IMG/VR virus record: IMGVR_UViG_3300029448_008324
Coordinates: 1 to 64,000 of that record
Source: a virus
DNA length: 64,000 bases
Reading direction: 5' to 3' (one strand)
Shown: in pieces, positions 43,435 through 51,854 of the stretch
Numbering within the stretch: position 1 is the stretch's first letter
Layout: the number at the start of each line of letters is the position of its first letter
Translations under genes and position numbers: made by a program
The notes under the pieces: model-generated
The model's database searches: none
Told to the model about the DNA's origin: nothing
What the model saw: the letters and a program-made list of their open reading frames with translations, nothing else

Positions 43435-43857
43435 ATGAACCGTTGGTCCCAAGGATTGTTCCAACCAAAAAATACAAACAAATATGTTGGTAAAAAAACA
43501 CCAAAATATAGATCTTCTTGGGAGTTTGCATTTATGCGATTCTGCGACAACAATCCAGGAGTCATGCAATGGGCATCTGAATCAATACAAATTCCATACC
43601 GTAATCCTTTGAATGGTAAAAACACGATATATGTGCCTGATTTTTTTGTTGTGTATCAAGACAAGACAGGCAAAAGACAAGGTGAATTGATTGAAGTTAA
43701 ACCAAATAATCAAGCCAAACTAGAAAGTGTAGGCAAAAATAAACAAAATCAAGCCGCATACATTGTGAATCGAGCCAAATGGGAAGCTGCCAACAAATGG
43801 GCCAAAGGAAAAGGTATTCGGTTTAGGGTGATCACTGAGAGCGATATCTTTAAATAA
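43435..43857 (+). CDS. 4: Head completion protein gp4
   Basis: A 140-aa protein of the T4 gp4 (gp50) type with a TnsA-like nuclease fold. SSWEFAFMRFCDNNPGV near 27-43 holds the first Glu, VPDFFVVY near 70-77 the Asp, and ELIEVKPNNQAKL near 85-97 the Glu-x-Lys. It is needed to finish heads before tail joining, possibly by trimming DNA ends. It starts directly after the upstream stop. Length agrees with T4 (150 aa). Confidence 0.88.
   Translation: MNRWSQGLFQPKNTNKYVGKKTPKYRSSWEFAFMRFCDNNPGVMQWASESIQIPYRNPLNGKNTIYVPDFFVVYQDKTGKRQGELIEVKPNNQAKLESVGKNKQNQAAYIVNRAKWEAANKWAKGKGIRFRVITESDIFK
43849..43856 (+). promoter_or_regulatory. Late-type box TTTAAATA at the end of gp4
   Basis: TAAATA core at 43851-43856 overlaps the gp4 stop codon and lies 5 nt before the ATG at 43862. 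Confidence 0.45.
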
Positions 43858-43861
43858 GATT

Positions 43862-44023
43862 ATGCCAGTGGAATACATACAACTTACACGCTTGCAAAAA
43901 CTAGAAATATTAGAAGCACAAGAAGTCACAAATGATAGAAGACAGGCTCGCAAGAAGAAACATGTAGCCAAACGCAAAGGGAGATTCGATTGCAGGACTG
44001 GGAGACCAGGCAAATCAAAATGA
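43862..44023 (+). CDS. Small basic protein before terminase (53 aa)
   Basis: A 53-aa ORF: VEYIQLTRLQKLEILEAQE helix, then a strongly basic tail (RRQARKKKHVAKRKG). Its stop overlaps the gp16 ATG in ATGA, which argues that it is translated and coupled. It could bind DNA or RNA, or be a gp16 accessory factor. I recognise no family. Confidence 0.6.
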   Translation: MPVEYIQLTRLQKLEILEAQEVTNDRRQARKKKHVAKRKGRFDCRTGRPGKSK

Positions 44024-44517
44024 CCAAAAAATTAGAAGATCTTTTCAACTTAGATGCAACTGAAGACACTGTAGAATCAATGAAAGATAAGATTGAACTT
44101 GAACAAGACTCAAAGGATGATAAACAAGCCAACGAAATGATACAACAAAAACTTGGACTAGACAAGATCGACGCAGCTTTACCACAAGTGGATGGACTGC
44201 AAGATGACAAAGAAATTGATTCATATGCAGAAGAATCCTTCAAAGCGTATCAAGATCTCATGGACTTAGGCATGAACATAGAGCCTAGATTAGCGGGTAG
44301 AATAATGGAGGTAGCATCTTCTATGATGGGCAATGCTATAAATGCCAAAAATTTAAAGGTTGATAAAAAACTTAAAATGATTGAATTACAACTTAAAAAA
44401 ATGAAACTGGATCAAAATTCAGGAGATGACGAAGCAGTCACCGGCACAGGCACTGTGGTTGCAGATCGCAATGAACTTATAAAACAGATACTTGCATCTA
44501 AGAACAAAACTAAATAA
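44020..44517 (+). CDS. 16: Terminase small subunit gp16
   Basis: 165 aa from ATG 44020, in an ATGA overlap with the small basic gene; this start gives the KKLEDLFNLDAT beginning seen in gp16 proteins. The protein is helical, with a central EESFKAYQDLMDLGMNIEPRLAGRIMEVASSMMGNAINAKN region (oligomerisation core) and a basic coiled coil after it. Length equals T4 gp16 (164 aa). It recognises DNA and regulates the gp17 motor encoded 640 nt downstream. Confidence 0.85.
   Translation: MTKKLEDLFNLDATEDTVESMKDKIELEQDSKDDKQANEMIQQKLGLDKIDAALPQVDGLQDDKEIDSYAEESFKAYQDLMDLGMNIEPRLAGRIMEVASSMMGNAINAKNLKVDKKLKMIELQLKKMKLDQNSGDDEAVTGTGTVVADRNELIKQILASKNKTK
44509..44516 (+). promoter_or_regulatory. Late-type box at the end of gp16
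   Basis: TAAATA core at 44511-44516, 7 nt before the ATG at 44524; it overlaps the gp16 stop codon. Confidence 0.45.
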
Positions 44518-44523
44518 TACACT

Positions 44524-45141
44524 ATGAAAACATTCAAAGAATATCTTGCAGAAGCAGTTAAAACTTACATGGCCCGCATCAAAGTTGCTGGCGAATTACC
44601 AGAAAATTTTGAAACAAATCTTAAAAATTACATGACAAAATACGAAACAGTTGAATTTAAAAAGGTTGCTTCAACACCAGTGCAAGAACATCCACATGAA
44701 TTTACAAGACTCAAGAATGTTGAAGTCAGCATATTTGACGTTGAAACAGAATACCCTGTTGGCTATCAGCAGTTAGAATCAGTGTTGCAAGACGCATTTG
44801 GCATTGCTGGCGATCATATTAGAGTGAAACATCCAACAGATCCAACAGAAATTAAGCCTGAAGAAAAAGAGTATGAGCCTAAACTGACAGACGCTGAATA
44901 CAAAGATGACACTGCGGCTGACAAGCCATTGTATGGTGACGAATACAACATGTCCATGTTTAAGGAACTTATGGCTGATCGCAAAACTCCTGATACGGAG
45001 TTTGACAATGAGGCAAACAAAGGCACTGGCGACATAATACAACCAAAAGAAGAATCTCCAAAAGATACATTTCACAAAGGCTTTGAACTGAAACAGTCAG
45101 ATGGTTATTCAGGTTCTTCACTTACCAACCACTCCAAATAA
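44524..45141 (+). CDS. Putative internal head protein with capsid-targeting sequence
   Basis: A 205-aa acidic protein. The first residues MKTFKEYLAEA are strikingly close to the capsid-targeting peptide of T4 internal proteins (MKTYQEFIAEA), including an L-A-E site for gp21 cleavage before Ala11. Residues 15-90 form a small alpha/beta part (TYMARIKVAGELPENFETNLKNY, LESVLQDAFGI); the rest is Asp/Glu/Lys-rich and disordered. It lies between gp16 and gp17. It may be packaged into the prohead and injected with DNA, or be a core component. Confidence 0.65.
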   Translation: MKTFKEYLAEAVKTYMARIKVAGELPENFETNLKNYMTKYETVEFKKVASTPVQEHPHEFTRLKNVEVSIFDVETEYPVGYQQLESVLQDAFGIAGDHIRVKHPTDPTEIKPEEKEYEPKLTDAEYKDDTAADKPLYGDEYNMSMFKELMADRKTPDTEFDNEANKGTGDIIQPKEESPKDTFHKGFELKQSDGYSGSSLTNHSK

Positions 45142-45146
45142 TAATC

Positions 45147-45154
45147 CGTAAATA
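45147..45154 (+). promoter_or_regulatory. Late promoter CGTAAATA for gp17
   Basis: TAAATA core at 45149-45154, then CAAGT, then the ATG at 45160. Confidence 0.6.
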
Positions 45155-45159
45155 CAAGT

Positions 45160-46740
45160 ATGGGACAGAGTCTTCAAGGTAATCTTACCAAAAAAGCACA
45201 CGCAAAAATAAAATTTACTGAACAGCAGATTCTTGAACTTAATAAATGCATGGATCCAAAAACAGGTCCTCTATACTTTTGCAAAAATTATTGTATGATT
45301 CAACATCCAACTAAAGGCTCGATGAAGTTTGAAATGTACAAATATCAAGAAGGATTAGTTGCAACATATCACGACAACAGGTTTGCAATTGCAATGTTAC
45401 CAAGACAAACAGGCAAAACAACTTGTGCCGCGGCATATCTTGTGTGGTATGCAATGTTTGTGCCTGATTCACAAATACTAATTGCCGCACATAAATTTAC
45501 AGGCGCACAAGATATTATGAATAGAGTGCGTTATACATATGAAGCACTGCCTGATTTTCTAAGAGCAGGTGCATATTCTTACAATAGAAACACACTTGAA
45601 TTCGACAACGGTTCAAGAATAAAAGCAACCACAACAACAGAAAACACAGGTAGAGGTATGTCTCTTTCTGTAATTTACTGTGATGAGTTTGCGTTTGTGC
45701 AACCGCCTAGCAAGGCATCTGAGTTTTGGACTTCATTGGCTCCAACACTGGCCACAGGTGGTAAGTGTATCATCACATCAACGCCCAACTCAGACGAAGA
45801 TCAGTTTGCACTGATATGGAAAGAAGCTAACAAACGCATGGACGATTATGGCAACGAATTGGCTGTGGGCAAAAACGGATTTGCTCCATTCAGAGCATCA
45901 TGGAGTGAACATCCTGAACGCACAGAAAAATGGGCACGTGAAGAAAGAGCAAGAATAGGAGAAGAAAGATTTAGACGTGAGCATGACTGCGAATTTTTGA
46001 TATATGACGAAACATTGATCAAAGCAACTAAATTGGCAGACTTACAAGGCGTCGAACCAATGGAAAGACACGGCCATGTGCGGTGGTATAAAAAGATTCA
46101 AAAAAGCAAAGCATACATTGTGTCACTAGATCCATCCATGGGCACAGGTGGCGACTATGGTGCCATTCAGGTGTATGAATTACCCACTATGACTCAGGTT
46201 GCTGAATGGCAACACAATTCAACACCTATACAAGGACAAGTCAGGATCTTGAAAACAATCATTGACAAAATTAGCGAAGACTTAAAAGCTGATGGCATTG
46301 TGCAACCTGAAATATATTATTCAATTGAAAACAACTCTATAGGAGAAGCAGGATTAGTTGCTATATCTGACATTGGTGAAGAAAACATTCCCGGACAGAT
46401 GTTGTCAGAAACCATTAAGAAAGGACATGTGCGTAGATTTAGAAAAGGTTACAACACCACACACAACTCCAAAATGAGTGCTTGTGCCAAACTTAAACAG
46501 ATGGTTGAAAACGATTCTATGGTAATACAATCCAAGAATCTTGTGTCAGAACTTAAAAATTTTGTGGCATCTGGCAATTCCTTCAAAGCAAAACCCGGTG
46601 AGCATGACGATCTTGTGATGTCCACCATACTTGCTGTGCGTATGGCGTCAACAATATCATCTTGGGACCAAAAATTGTTCGAAAGACTGCGTGATTCTGA
46701 GGAAGAACTGATCATGCCCATGCCTATTGTGATGTCATAA
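45160..46740 (+). CDS. 17: Terminase large subunit gp17
   Basis: A 526-aa packaging motor. Walker A LPRQTGKTT ends at residue 88, Walker B VIYCDEF is at 171-177, and the coupling motif TSTPN is near 207-210. The RNase H-like nuclease domain starts with VSLDPSMGTGGDYG (Asp324), with Glu in YYSIENNSIG and Asp in PGEHDDLVMS. Shorter than T4 gp17 (610 aa) but complete. It translocates DNA through the gp20 portal and cuts concatemers. Confidence 0.95.
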   Translation: MGQSLQGNLTKKAHAKIKFTEQQILELNKCMDPKTGPLYFCKNYCMIQHPTKGSMKFEMYKYQEGLVATYHDNRFAIAMLPRQTGKTTCAAAYLVWYAMFVPDSQILIAAHKFTGAQDIMNRVRYTYEALPDFLRAGAYSYNRNTLEFDNGSRIKATTTTENTGRGMSLSVIYCDEFAFVQPPSKASEFWTSLAPTLATGGKCIITSTPNSDEDQFALIWKEANKRMDDYGNELAVGKNGFAPFRASWSEHPERTEKWAREERARIGEERFRREHDCEFLIYDETLIKATKLADLQGVEPMERHGHVRWYKKIQKSKAYIVSLDPSMGTGGDYGAIQVYELPTMTQVAEWQHNSTPIQGQVRILKTIIDKISEDLKADGIVQPEIYYSIENNSIGEAGLVAISDIGEENIPGQMLSETIKKGHVRRFRKGYNTTHNSKMSACAKLKQMVENDSMVIQSKNLVSELKNFVASGNSFKAKPGEHDDLVMSTILAVRMASTISSWDQKLFERLRDSEEELIMPMPIVMS

Positions 46741-46743
46741 ATA
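46736..46743 (+). promoter_or_regulatory. Late promoter CATAAATA at the end of gp17
   Basis: TAAATA core at 46738-46743 includes the gp17 stop codon; the next ATG is at 46749, 5 nt further. Confidence 0.55.
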
Positions 46744-46748
46744 CTGTA

Positions 46749-48350
46749 ATGGACCTCAATCTAGTTTCCCAAGATCTATTTGATGAATTAAAATCACGAT
46801 ACAGTCACCTTACAATTGGTGATGAAGAAGCAATGACCACAACAGATCCACAAGTGGCACGTTTTTTCAAGTTTGATTGGAACAATAACGCTGTCAGCAT
46901 ATCAATTGACGAAGAAAATTTGCGTTTGGTATACAACAAAGATCTTGCAAATGAACTAGATGAAGAAGGACAACAGTCATGGTATGATTTTGCACGCACT
47001 ATGCGTGAATTTGCTGTGACCCATAATTTAGGATTCAAGCCACAAGACATTGAAAAAGTTGATTTAGAACAAGGAGACTTTGAATTCTTATCTCAAGTAA
47101 ATACAGTGAAGGAAAGCACAATGCACGGCACATCAAAATCATCTTACAACAAACTAGACAAAACCAAAATGATCATTCGTCACAGCAAAGCAGTAGACGA
47201 AAGCATTCCTGGAGCAAGATCAAGAAACATTGATTGCATATTCATTGAAAATGCACAAGGTGAGCGTTTCCGTTTTCCTTTCAACTATCTACATGGTGCA
47301 AGAGCCATGCAGATGCACGTGGCCAAAGGCGGCAATCCATATGATGGCATTGGTGAATCCATTGTAGAACAAGTGGCCAACATTGCTTTATTGAGAAAAT
47401 TCACATCATATGCCAACAAGATGAACATGGTCGACGAAAACACAGAACCATATCTCACAGGCGCTAATCAAAAAATTAAAGACACCAAAAAACTTTTAAC
47501 AAGATTACAAAACAACAACACTTATGAATCAGCCACTGAGGAACTTGAAAGTGGCAACAAACTGCACGAAGATGATGTGCAACCATTGGTAAAGTTGTTC
47601 ACCAAAGAAGTGTTTGATGAGGATTTGATCGAAGCATTCAAATTGTTGCCTGTTGTTGAATTTGATGACGAAGACAGCAAAGACAGAAAAGATATTATGA
47701 CGCAGGCATCAACAGCATCAAGATATGCTGAGTATGTTGACAACTGGGTGTCAGATCCAAAATCAACATTGATTCTTAAAAAAGATGATTCCTATGATGC
47801 ACTGCAAAACAATTTAAGATCACAACAAAAAGAGACTGATCTAAAATTAATGACCATACTGAGAGACATTGCTACAAGATTTATATCAGCAGATCCACAG
47901 GATGATTCTATTGTAAACTTTGCTTCAGACATGGAGTCACAGATTTCACAAGCAGGCGAATTGTTTGCCAAGCCAGATCCTGAAACAAAGAGATTGAAAG
48001 GCACTGCTATTAAATTGGCCAACAAGTATCTACAAGATATGAAACGTATTAAACAAGACGATGCCTACAAAGATGAAGTGAGAAAATCACCAGAGGACAT
48101 CAAAGCATTTAAAAACATCAAAGGCCAGGATGTAGCAAAAGGCAAACTTGCCAAACAATACAAAAGAAAATACAAAGATGAGTCCGAACAGTTCGAAGCA
48201 TGGGCAATAGCACAAACTGAAATGTTGGAGAGCACCCTAGATGAAGAAGACATTAAGCAGTCTGAATATCAAGATGCTTTTGCAAAACCACAGAAAAGTG
48301 CTGACACCAATAACATAATCAACCTCCATAGAAAATTAGCAGACATATAA
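46749..48350 (+). CDS. Virion-cluster protein conserved in marine T4-like phages (533 aa)
   Basis: A 533-aa protein. An N-terminal 100-residue part ends FGFKPQD-like (HNLGFKPQDIEKV), and a central IIRHSKAVDESIPGARSRNIDCIFIENAQGERFRFPFNYLHGARAM stretch reads like an enzyme or nucleotide-binding surface. Long acidic helices make up the C-terminal half. I know this type only as a conserved hypothetical or virion protein of marine T4-like phages. It follows gp17 under a late box and is coupled to the next gene (TAATG). No function assigned. Confidence 0.6.
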   Translation: MDLNLVSQDLFDELKSRYSHLTIGDEEAMTTTDPQVARFFKFDWNNNAVSISIDEENLRLVYNKDLANELDEEGQQSWYDFARTMREFAVTHNLGFKPQDIEKVDLEQGDFEFLSQVNTVKESTMHGTSKSSYNKLDKTKMIIRHSKAVDESIPGARSRNIDCIFIENAQGERFRFPFNYLHGARAMQMHVAKGGNPYDGIGESIVEQVANIALLRKFTSYANKMNMVDENTEPYLTGANQKIKDTKKLLTRLQNNNTYESATEELESGNKLHEDDVQPLVKLFTKEVFDEDLIEAFKLLPVVEFDDEDSKDRKDIMTQASTASRYAEYVDNWVSDPKSTLILKKDDSYDALQNNLRSQQKETDLKLMTILRDIATRFISADPQDDSIVNFASDMESQISQAGELFAKPDPETKRLKGTAIKLANKYLQDMKRIKQDDAYKDEVRKSPEDIKAFKNIKGQDVAKGKLAKQYKRKYKDESEQFEAWAIAQTEMLESTLDEEDIKQSEYQDAFAKPQKSADTNNIINLHRKLADI

Positions 48351-48949
48351 TGAATTTAAATGAATTTTTCCACACACTTGATTTACAAGTTAACGAAGAG
48401 ATTCCATCAAGTGGAACATACATACACACACCGCAGAACTTGATTCTGAAACCAGATGGCGACAGCATATATGACGATGACAAAAATAATCCATCAGAGG
48501 TCAATGTATCAAAAATTGAAATTGGATTAGACAACGACGGCCCAGATAACATTTATCATTTTATGGGTGTGTATCATGATGCAGGCACTTGGGAACTTTA
48601 CACAGACAACGGTATTACAAGACAGTTAGCAGAATATTTTGGTGTTAGAGATGGCGACATTGACTGGTCAGAACAGGGCGAGCAACAAGAAGATATGATG
48701 CATTTTGACATAGCATCTGATCAAATTGCTGGACAACTAATCACATCAATGAACAAAAAGTTCACAGCTGAAAGTGGCATCATGTACAGGGCAGGAGTGA
48801 AAAAATACGGCAAAGAAGGCATGAGGAAAATACAAAGTGCCGCGGGCAAAGGTGCAAGTGCAGAAGAAATTGGTGCTATCAAAGATAAGCACAATAAGAA
48901 AAAAGTAAAAGAACTGGATGATCTATTAAGATTATCAGGCATAAAATAA
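48350..48949 (+). CDS. Virion-cluster hypothetical protein (199 aa)
   Basis: A 199-aa acidic protein starting in TAATG with the upstream stop. The N-terminus MNLNEFFHTLD recalls the MQLFEFFDSLD start of the 78-aa head-operon gene, and the C-terminus is a basic helix ending KKVKELDDLLRLSGIK. A two-part fold with FMGVYHDAGTWELYTDNG in the centre suggests a small beta domain. It is the last gene before the early recombination block. Unknown role. Confidence 0.55.
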   Translation: MNLNEFFHTLDLQVNEEIPSSGTYIHTPQNLILKPDGDSIYDDDKNNPSEVNVSKIEIGLDNDGPDNIYHFMGVYHDAGTWELYTDNGITRQLAEYFGVRDGDIDWSEQGEQQEDMMHFDIASDQIAGQLITSMNKKFTAESGIMYRAGVKKYGKEGMRKIQSAAGKGASAEEIGAIKDKHNKKKVKELDDLLRLSGIK

Positions 48950-48952
48950 TTC

Positions 48953-48981
48953 TTGACAGAATAAACAAGTTTGTGTATTAT
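48953..48981 (+). promoter_or_regulatory. Host-type sigma70 promoter for gp32
   Basis: TTGACA (48953-48958), 17 bp, TATTAT (48976-48981). The ATG at 49029 is preceded by a strong AAAAGGAGG site, so gp32 has a longer leader of about 40 nt, room for translational control as known for T4 gp32. Confidence 0.85.
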
Positions 48982-49028
48982 ACAAACTACAGTGATACAC
49001 ACTAGGCAAACAAAAGGAGGCTTACATT

Positions 49029-50018
49029 ATGGCAACACTGGCTGATATAAGAGCCAAACTCCAGGCTCAAAGTTCTAAACCACAAGGTGAAGGACAAATT
49101 GGAGACAACGCAATATATCCACATTGGAATATTCCCGAAAACACAGAAGCAGTACTTAGGTTCTTACCAGACAAGGATCCAAACAATACTTTTTTCTGGA
49201 CTGAAAGAGCAATGATTAAACTGCCTTTCAATTCAATCAAAGGAGATGCAACATCAGGTCCTGTAATGGTGCAAATACCATGCATGGAAATGTATGGTGA
49301 TGCATGTCCGATACTTGCAGAAGTAAGACAATGGTTCAAAGACAAATCATTAGAAGACTTAGGCAGGAAATATTGGAAGAAGCGTTCTTACATCTTCCAA
49401 GGATTTGTATCTACATCTCCACTACAAGAAGATGCACCAGAAAATCCAATTAGAAGATTTATCATTGGTCCACAGATCTTTAACATTATAAAGTCTGCAT
49501 TAATGGATCCTGAGATGGAAGATCTTCCAACAGACTACACCAGAGGTGTTGACTTTAGAATCAACAAAACTACAAAAGGTGGTTATGCTGACTATTCAAC
49601 ATCAAAATGGTCAAGAAAAACTTCTCCATTGACTGAAGAACAAAACAAATCCATTGAAACACATGGTTTACACAATCTTGGTGACTTCCTTCCTAAGAAG
49701 CCAGGCGAAGTGGAAATTAAAGTGATGGAAGAAATGTTCCGAGCATCAGTGGATGGTGAGCCCTATGACGCAGAAAAGTATTCACAGTACTTTAGGCCTG
49801 CAGGACTTAAAGCGCCTGTCACAGGCAGTGGCACAGTGGCACAGCCACAGCCACAAGCAGTAAAAGTAGAAACTGCACAACCAACTGTGACTGCGACACC
49901 CGAGCCTGCTCCGGCTCCACAACCAGAACAACCTTTAGAACAACCTGCCGCAACAAACGGTAGTAATTCCAAAGCAGAAGATATTCTGGCAATGATCAGA
50001 GCAAGACAACAAAAATAA
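49029..50018 (+). CDS. 32: Single-stranded DNA-binding protein gp32
   Basis: A 329-aa SSB. The N-terminal cooperativity region is short. The OB-fold core includes WNIPENTEAVLRFLPDKDPNNTFFW and a zinc-binding-type segment IPCMEMYGDACPI (C85, C93) followed by EVRQWFKDKSLEDLGRKYWKKRSYIFQGFV. A Gln/Pro/Ala-rich linker leads to the C-terminal tail EDILAMIRARQQK, less acidic than in T4. It coats ssDNA and organises replication and UvsX/UvsY recombination, whose genes follow directly. Confidence 0.93.
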   Translation: MATLADIRAKLQAQSSKPQGEGQIGDNAIYPHWNIPENTEAVLRFLPDKDPNNTFFWTERAMIKLPFNSIKGDATSGPVMVQIPCMEMYGDACPILAEVRQWFKDKSLEDLGRKYWKKRSYIFQGFVSTSPLQEDAPENPIRRFIIGPQIFNIIKSALMDPEMEDLPTDYTRGVDFRINKTTKGGYADYSTSKWSRKTSPLTEEQNKSIETHGLHNLGDFLPKKPGEVEIKVMEEMFRASVDGEPYDAEKYSQYFRPAGLKAPVTGSGTVAQPQPQAVKVETAQPTVTATPEPAPAPQPEQPLEQPAATNGSNSKAEDILAMIRARQQK

Positions 50019-50023
50019 AGCAT

Positions 50024-50045
50024 ATGGGGGTAGCAATACCCCCAT
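50024..50045 (+). terminator. Hairpin terminator after gp32
   Basis: Perfect 9-bp stem ATGGGGGTA / TACCCCCAT with a GCAA tetraloop. There is no T-run; its last base is the first base of the next promoter's -35 box, so termination and restart are packed together. It could also act as an mRNA 3' stabiliser. Confidence 0.7.
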
Positions 50046-50073
50046 TGACACAAAGTTGTTTAGAACATATAAT
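50045..50073 (+). promoter_or_regulatory. Consensus sigma70 promoter for uvsX
   Basis: TTGACA (50045-50050), 17 bp, TATAAT (50068-50073): a perfect consensus. The uvsX ATG is at 50091 with a GGAGAGGA ribosome site. Confidence 0.9.
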
Positions 50074-50090
50074 ACAGGAGAGGAACAAAC

Positions 50091-51203
50091 ATGGTCAAAC
50101 CATTTGATGTAACAAAATTTAGAAAGTCAATTACAAAGTCAATTGACGGATTAGGCATAGGATTCAATGATCCTACAGATTGGATTTCAACAGGAAATCA
50201 TGCACTTAACTATCTAATTTCTGGTGATTTTTATAAAGGAATTCCACTTGGCAAAGTGACTGTGTTTGCAGGCGAATCAGGATCTGGCAAATCATACATT
50301 TGCTCAGGCAATATTATTAGAGAAGCACAAAAACAAGACATATTTGTAATACTTGTTGATTCCGAAAATGCACTTGATGAAGCATGGCTCAAAGCAGTTG
50401 GCGTAGACACAGCAGAAGACAAACTGCTAAGATTGGGCATGAGCATGATAGATGATGTTGCAAAGACTATATCCAACTTTGTAAAAGAATATAAGACAGA
50501 TTATGGTGACAAAGAACCTGAAGACAGACCAAAAGTATTATTTGTGCTTGATTCATTAGGCATGATGATGACTCCTACTGATGTTGACCAGTTTAACAAA
50601 GGTGACATGAAAGGTGACTTAGGTAGAAAACCCAAAGCCTTAACAGCACTTGTAAGAAATTGTGTAAACATGTTTGGTTCTTTGAATGTAGGCATGGTAG
50701 CAACCAATCATACATATGCATCACAAGACATGTTTGATCCAGATGATAAGATATCCGGCGGACAAGGATTTGTTTATGCATCTTCAATTGTGGTTGCAAT
50801 GAAAAAACTTAAATTAAAAGAAGATGAAGCAGGCAATAAAATTACAGATGTAAGAGGAATCAGAGCCGCCTGTAAAGTAATGAAAACAAGATTTGCAAAA
50901 CCGTTCGAAGGAGTGCAACTTAAGATTCCATATGAAACAGGAATGGATCCTTATTCCGGATTATTAGACCTTTTTGAAAAGAAAGGCCTAATTCAACAGC
51001 AAGGTAACCGTTTGAAATACATAACAGCAACTGGAAAAGAGTTGCTTGACTATAGAAAAGCATGGGGCAAGGACAATCTTGAAATTGTCATGCAAGAGGT
51101 AAGTAATCAGGTTACATTAGATGAACATGCAACACCAGAAATAAACTTAAATGAAGAAGAAGCAACACAAAAAATAGACAATGGAGACACAGATGCTAAT
51201 TGA
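50091..51203 (+). CDS. uvsX: RecA-like recombinase UvsX
   Basis: A 370-aa strand-exchange protein. Walker A GESGSGKS is at 61-68, a VDSENALDEAWLKAVGVD segment follows, Walker B is VLFVLDSLG near 151-159, and the DNA-binding loop region contains NHTYASQDMFDPDDKISGGQGFVYAS. The C-terminus is acidic. Length is near T4 UvsX (391 aa). It drives recombination-dependent replication with gp32 and UvsY. A small gene overlaps its 3' end in another frame. Confidence 0.93.
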   Translation: MVKPFDVTKFRKSITKSIDGLGIGFNDPTDWISTGNHALNYLISGDFYKGIPLGKVTVFAGESGSGKSYICSGNIIREAQKQDIFVILVDSENALDEAWLKAVGVDTAEDKLLRLGMSMIDDVAKTISNFVKEYKTDYGDKEPEDRPKVLFVLDSLGMMMTPTDVDQFNKGDMKGDLGRKPKALTALVRNCVNMFGSLNVGMVATNHTYASQDMFDPDDKISGGQGFVYASSIVVAMKKLKLKEDEAGNKITDVRGIRAACKVMKTRFAKPFEGVQLKIPYETGMDPYSGLLDLFEKKGLIQQQGNRLKYITATGKELLDYRKAWGKDNLEIVMQEVSNQVTLDEHATPEINLNEEEATQKIDNGDTDAN

Positions 51204-51402
51204 TGTTTGGGGTTTGATGAAATCATACGTGTCTGCAAAGGACAAATCGATTGTTGCAGAAAAATTTGTTGACATTGCCATGGACAATGGTGTGCAAGAC
51301 GAAGAACTTAAAGAACTAATTGGACATGACGACGAACTAGATGAAGCAATCCGTTACAATCTAGACATAGAAGAAGACGAAGAAGACTATGAGGACGCAT
51401 GA
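51193..51402 (+). CDS. Small acidic protein between uvsX and uvsY (69 aa)
   Basis: Reads from ATG 51193 (an in-frame ATG at 51181 is the alternative), overlapping the end of uvsX. MLIDVWGLMKSYVSAKD starts it, followed by FVDIAMDNGVQDEELKELIGHDDELDEAIRYNLD and an acidic tail. Similar short proteins occur at this place in marine T4-like phages. Its stop overlaps the uvsY ATG (ATGA), so the three genes form one operon. Probably a recombination-linked accessory factor; unproven. Confidence 0.65.
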   Translation: MLIDVWGLMKSYVSAKDKSIVAEKFVDIAMDNGVQDEELKELIGHDDELDEAIRYNLDIEEDEEDYEDA

Positions 51403-51854
51403 ATTGGTTCTCAATAGTTACACAAGATGTCACTAAAATTGCAGATGCAATTGCATACTACGAAAAAGAACTTAATTCAGCATCCATAGAAGTTAAACTA
51501 CACGGAAATCTTGAAAAACAATCAGCATCTATGCCTGGTGTTGTAGAAGCACGTTTTAGACAACTGCAAGAAATCGAAGGCATACTCAAACACCTTGAAA
51601 TACAAGCACGTAGACTCAAAACAAAACACTACAAAAAATATCTAGAAAACTATCAAAGAGCACTAACATCTCGCGATGCAGAAAAGTATGCAGAAGGTGA
51701 AGATGAAGTGTGTGACTATGAAGCCATTGTGAATGAATGGGCACTGCTCCGCAACAAGTGGCTGGGTGTGATCAAAGCACTGGATCAAAAACAATGGCAC
51801 ATCACCAACATAGTAAAACTTAGAGTTGCTGGCATGGAAGATGCCAATCTCTAG
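51399..51854 (+). CDS. uvsY: Recombination mediator UvsY
   Basis: A 151-aa helical protein right after uvsX. The LTSRDAEKYAEGEDEVCDYEAIVNEWALLRNKWLGVIKAL stretch (about 89-128) and the C-terminal KQWHITNIVKLRVAGMEDA match marine-phage UvsY; T4 UvsY has 137 aa. It loads UvsX on gp32-coated ssDNA. ATGA overlap with the upstream gene; its 3' end overlaps the convergent radical SAM gene by 4 nt. Confidence 0.78.
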   Translation: MNWFSIVTQDVTKIADAIAYYEKELNSASIEVKLHGNLEKQSASMPGVVEARFRQLQEIEGILKHLEIQARRLKTKHYKKYLENYQRALTSRDAEKYAEGEDEVCDYEAIVNEWALLRNKWLGVIKALDQKQWHITNIVKLRVAGMEDANL

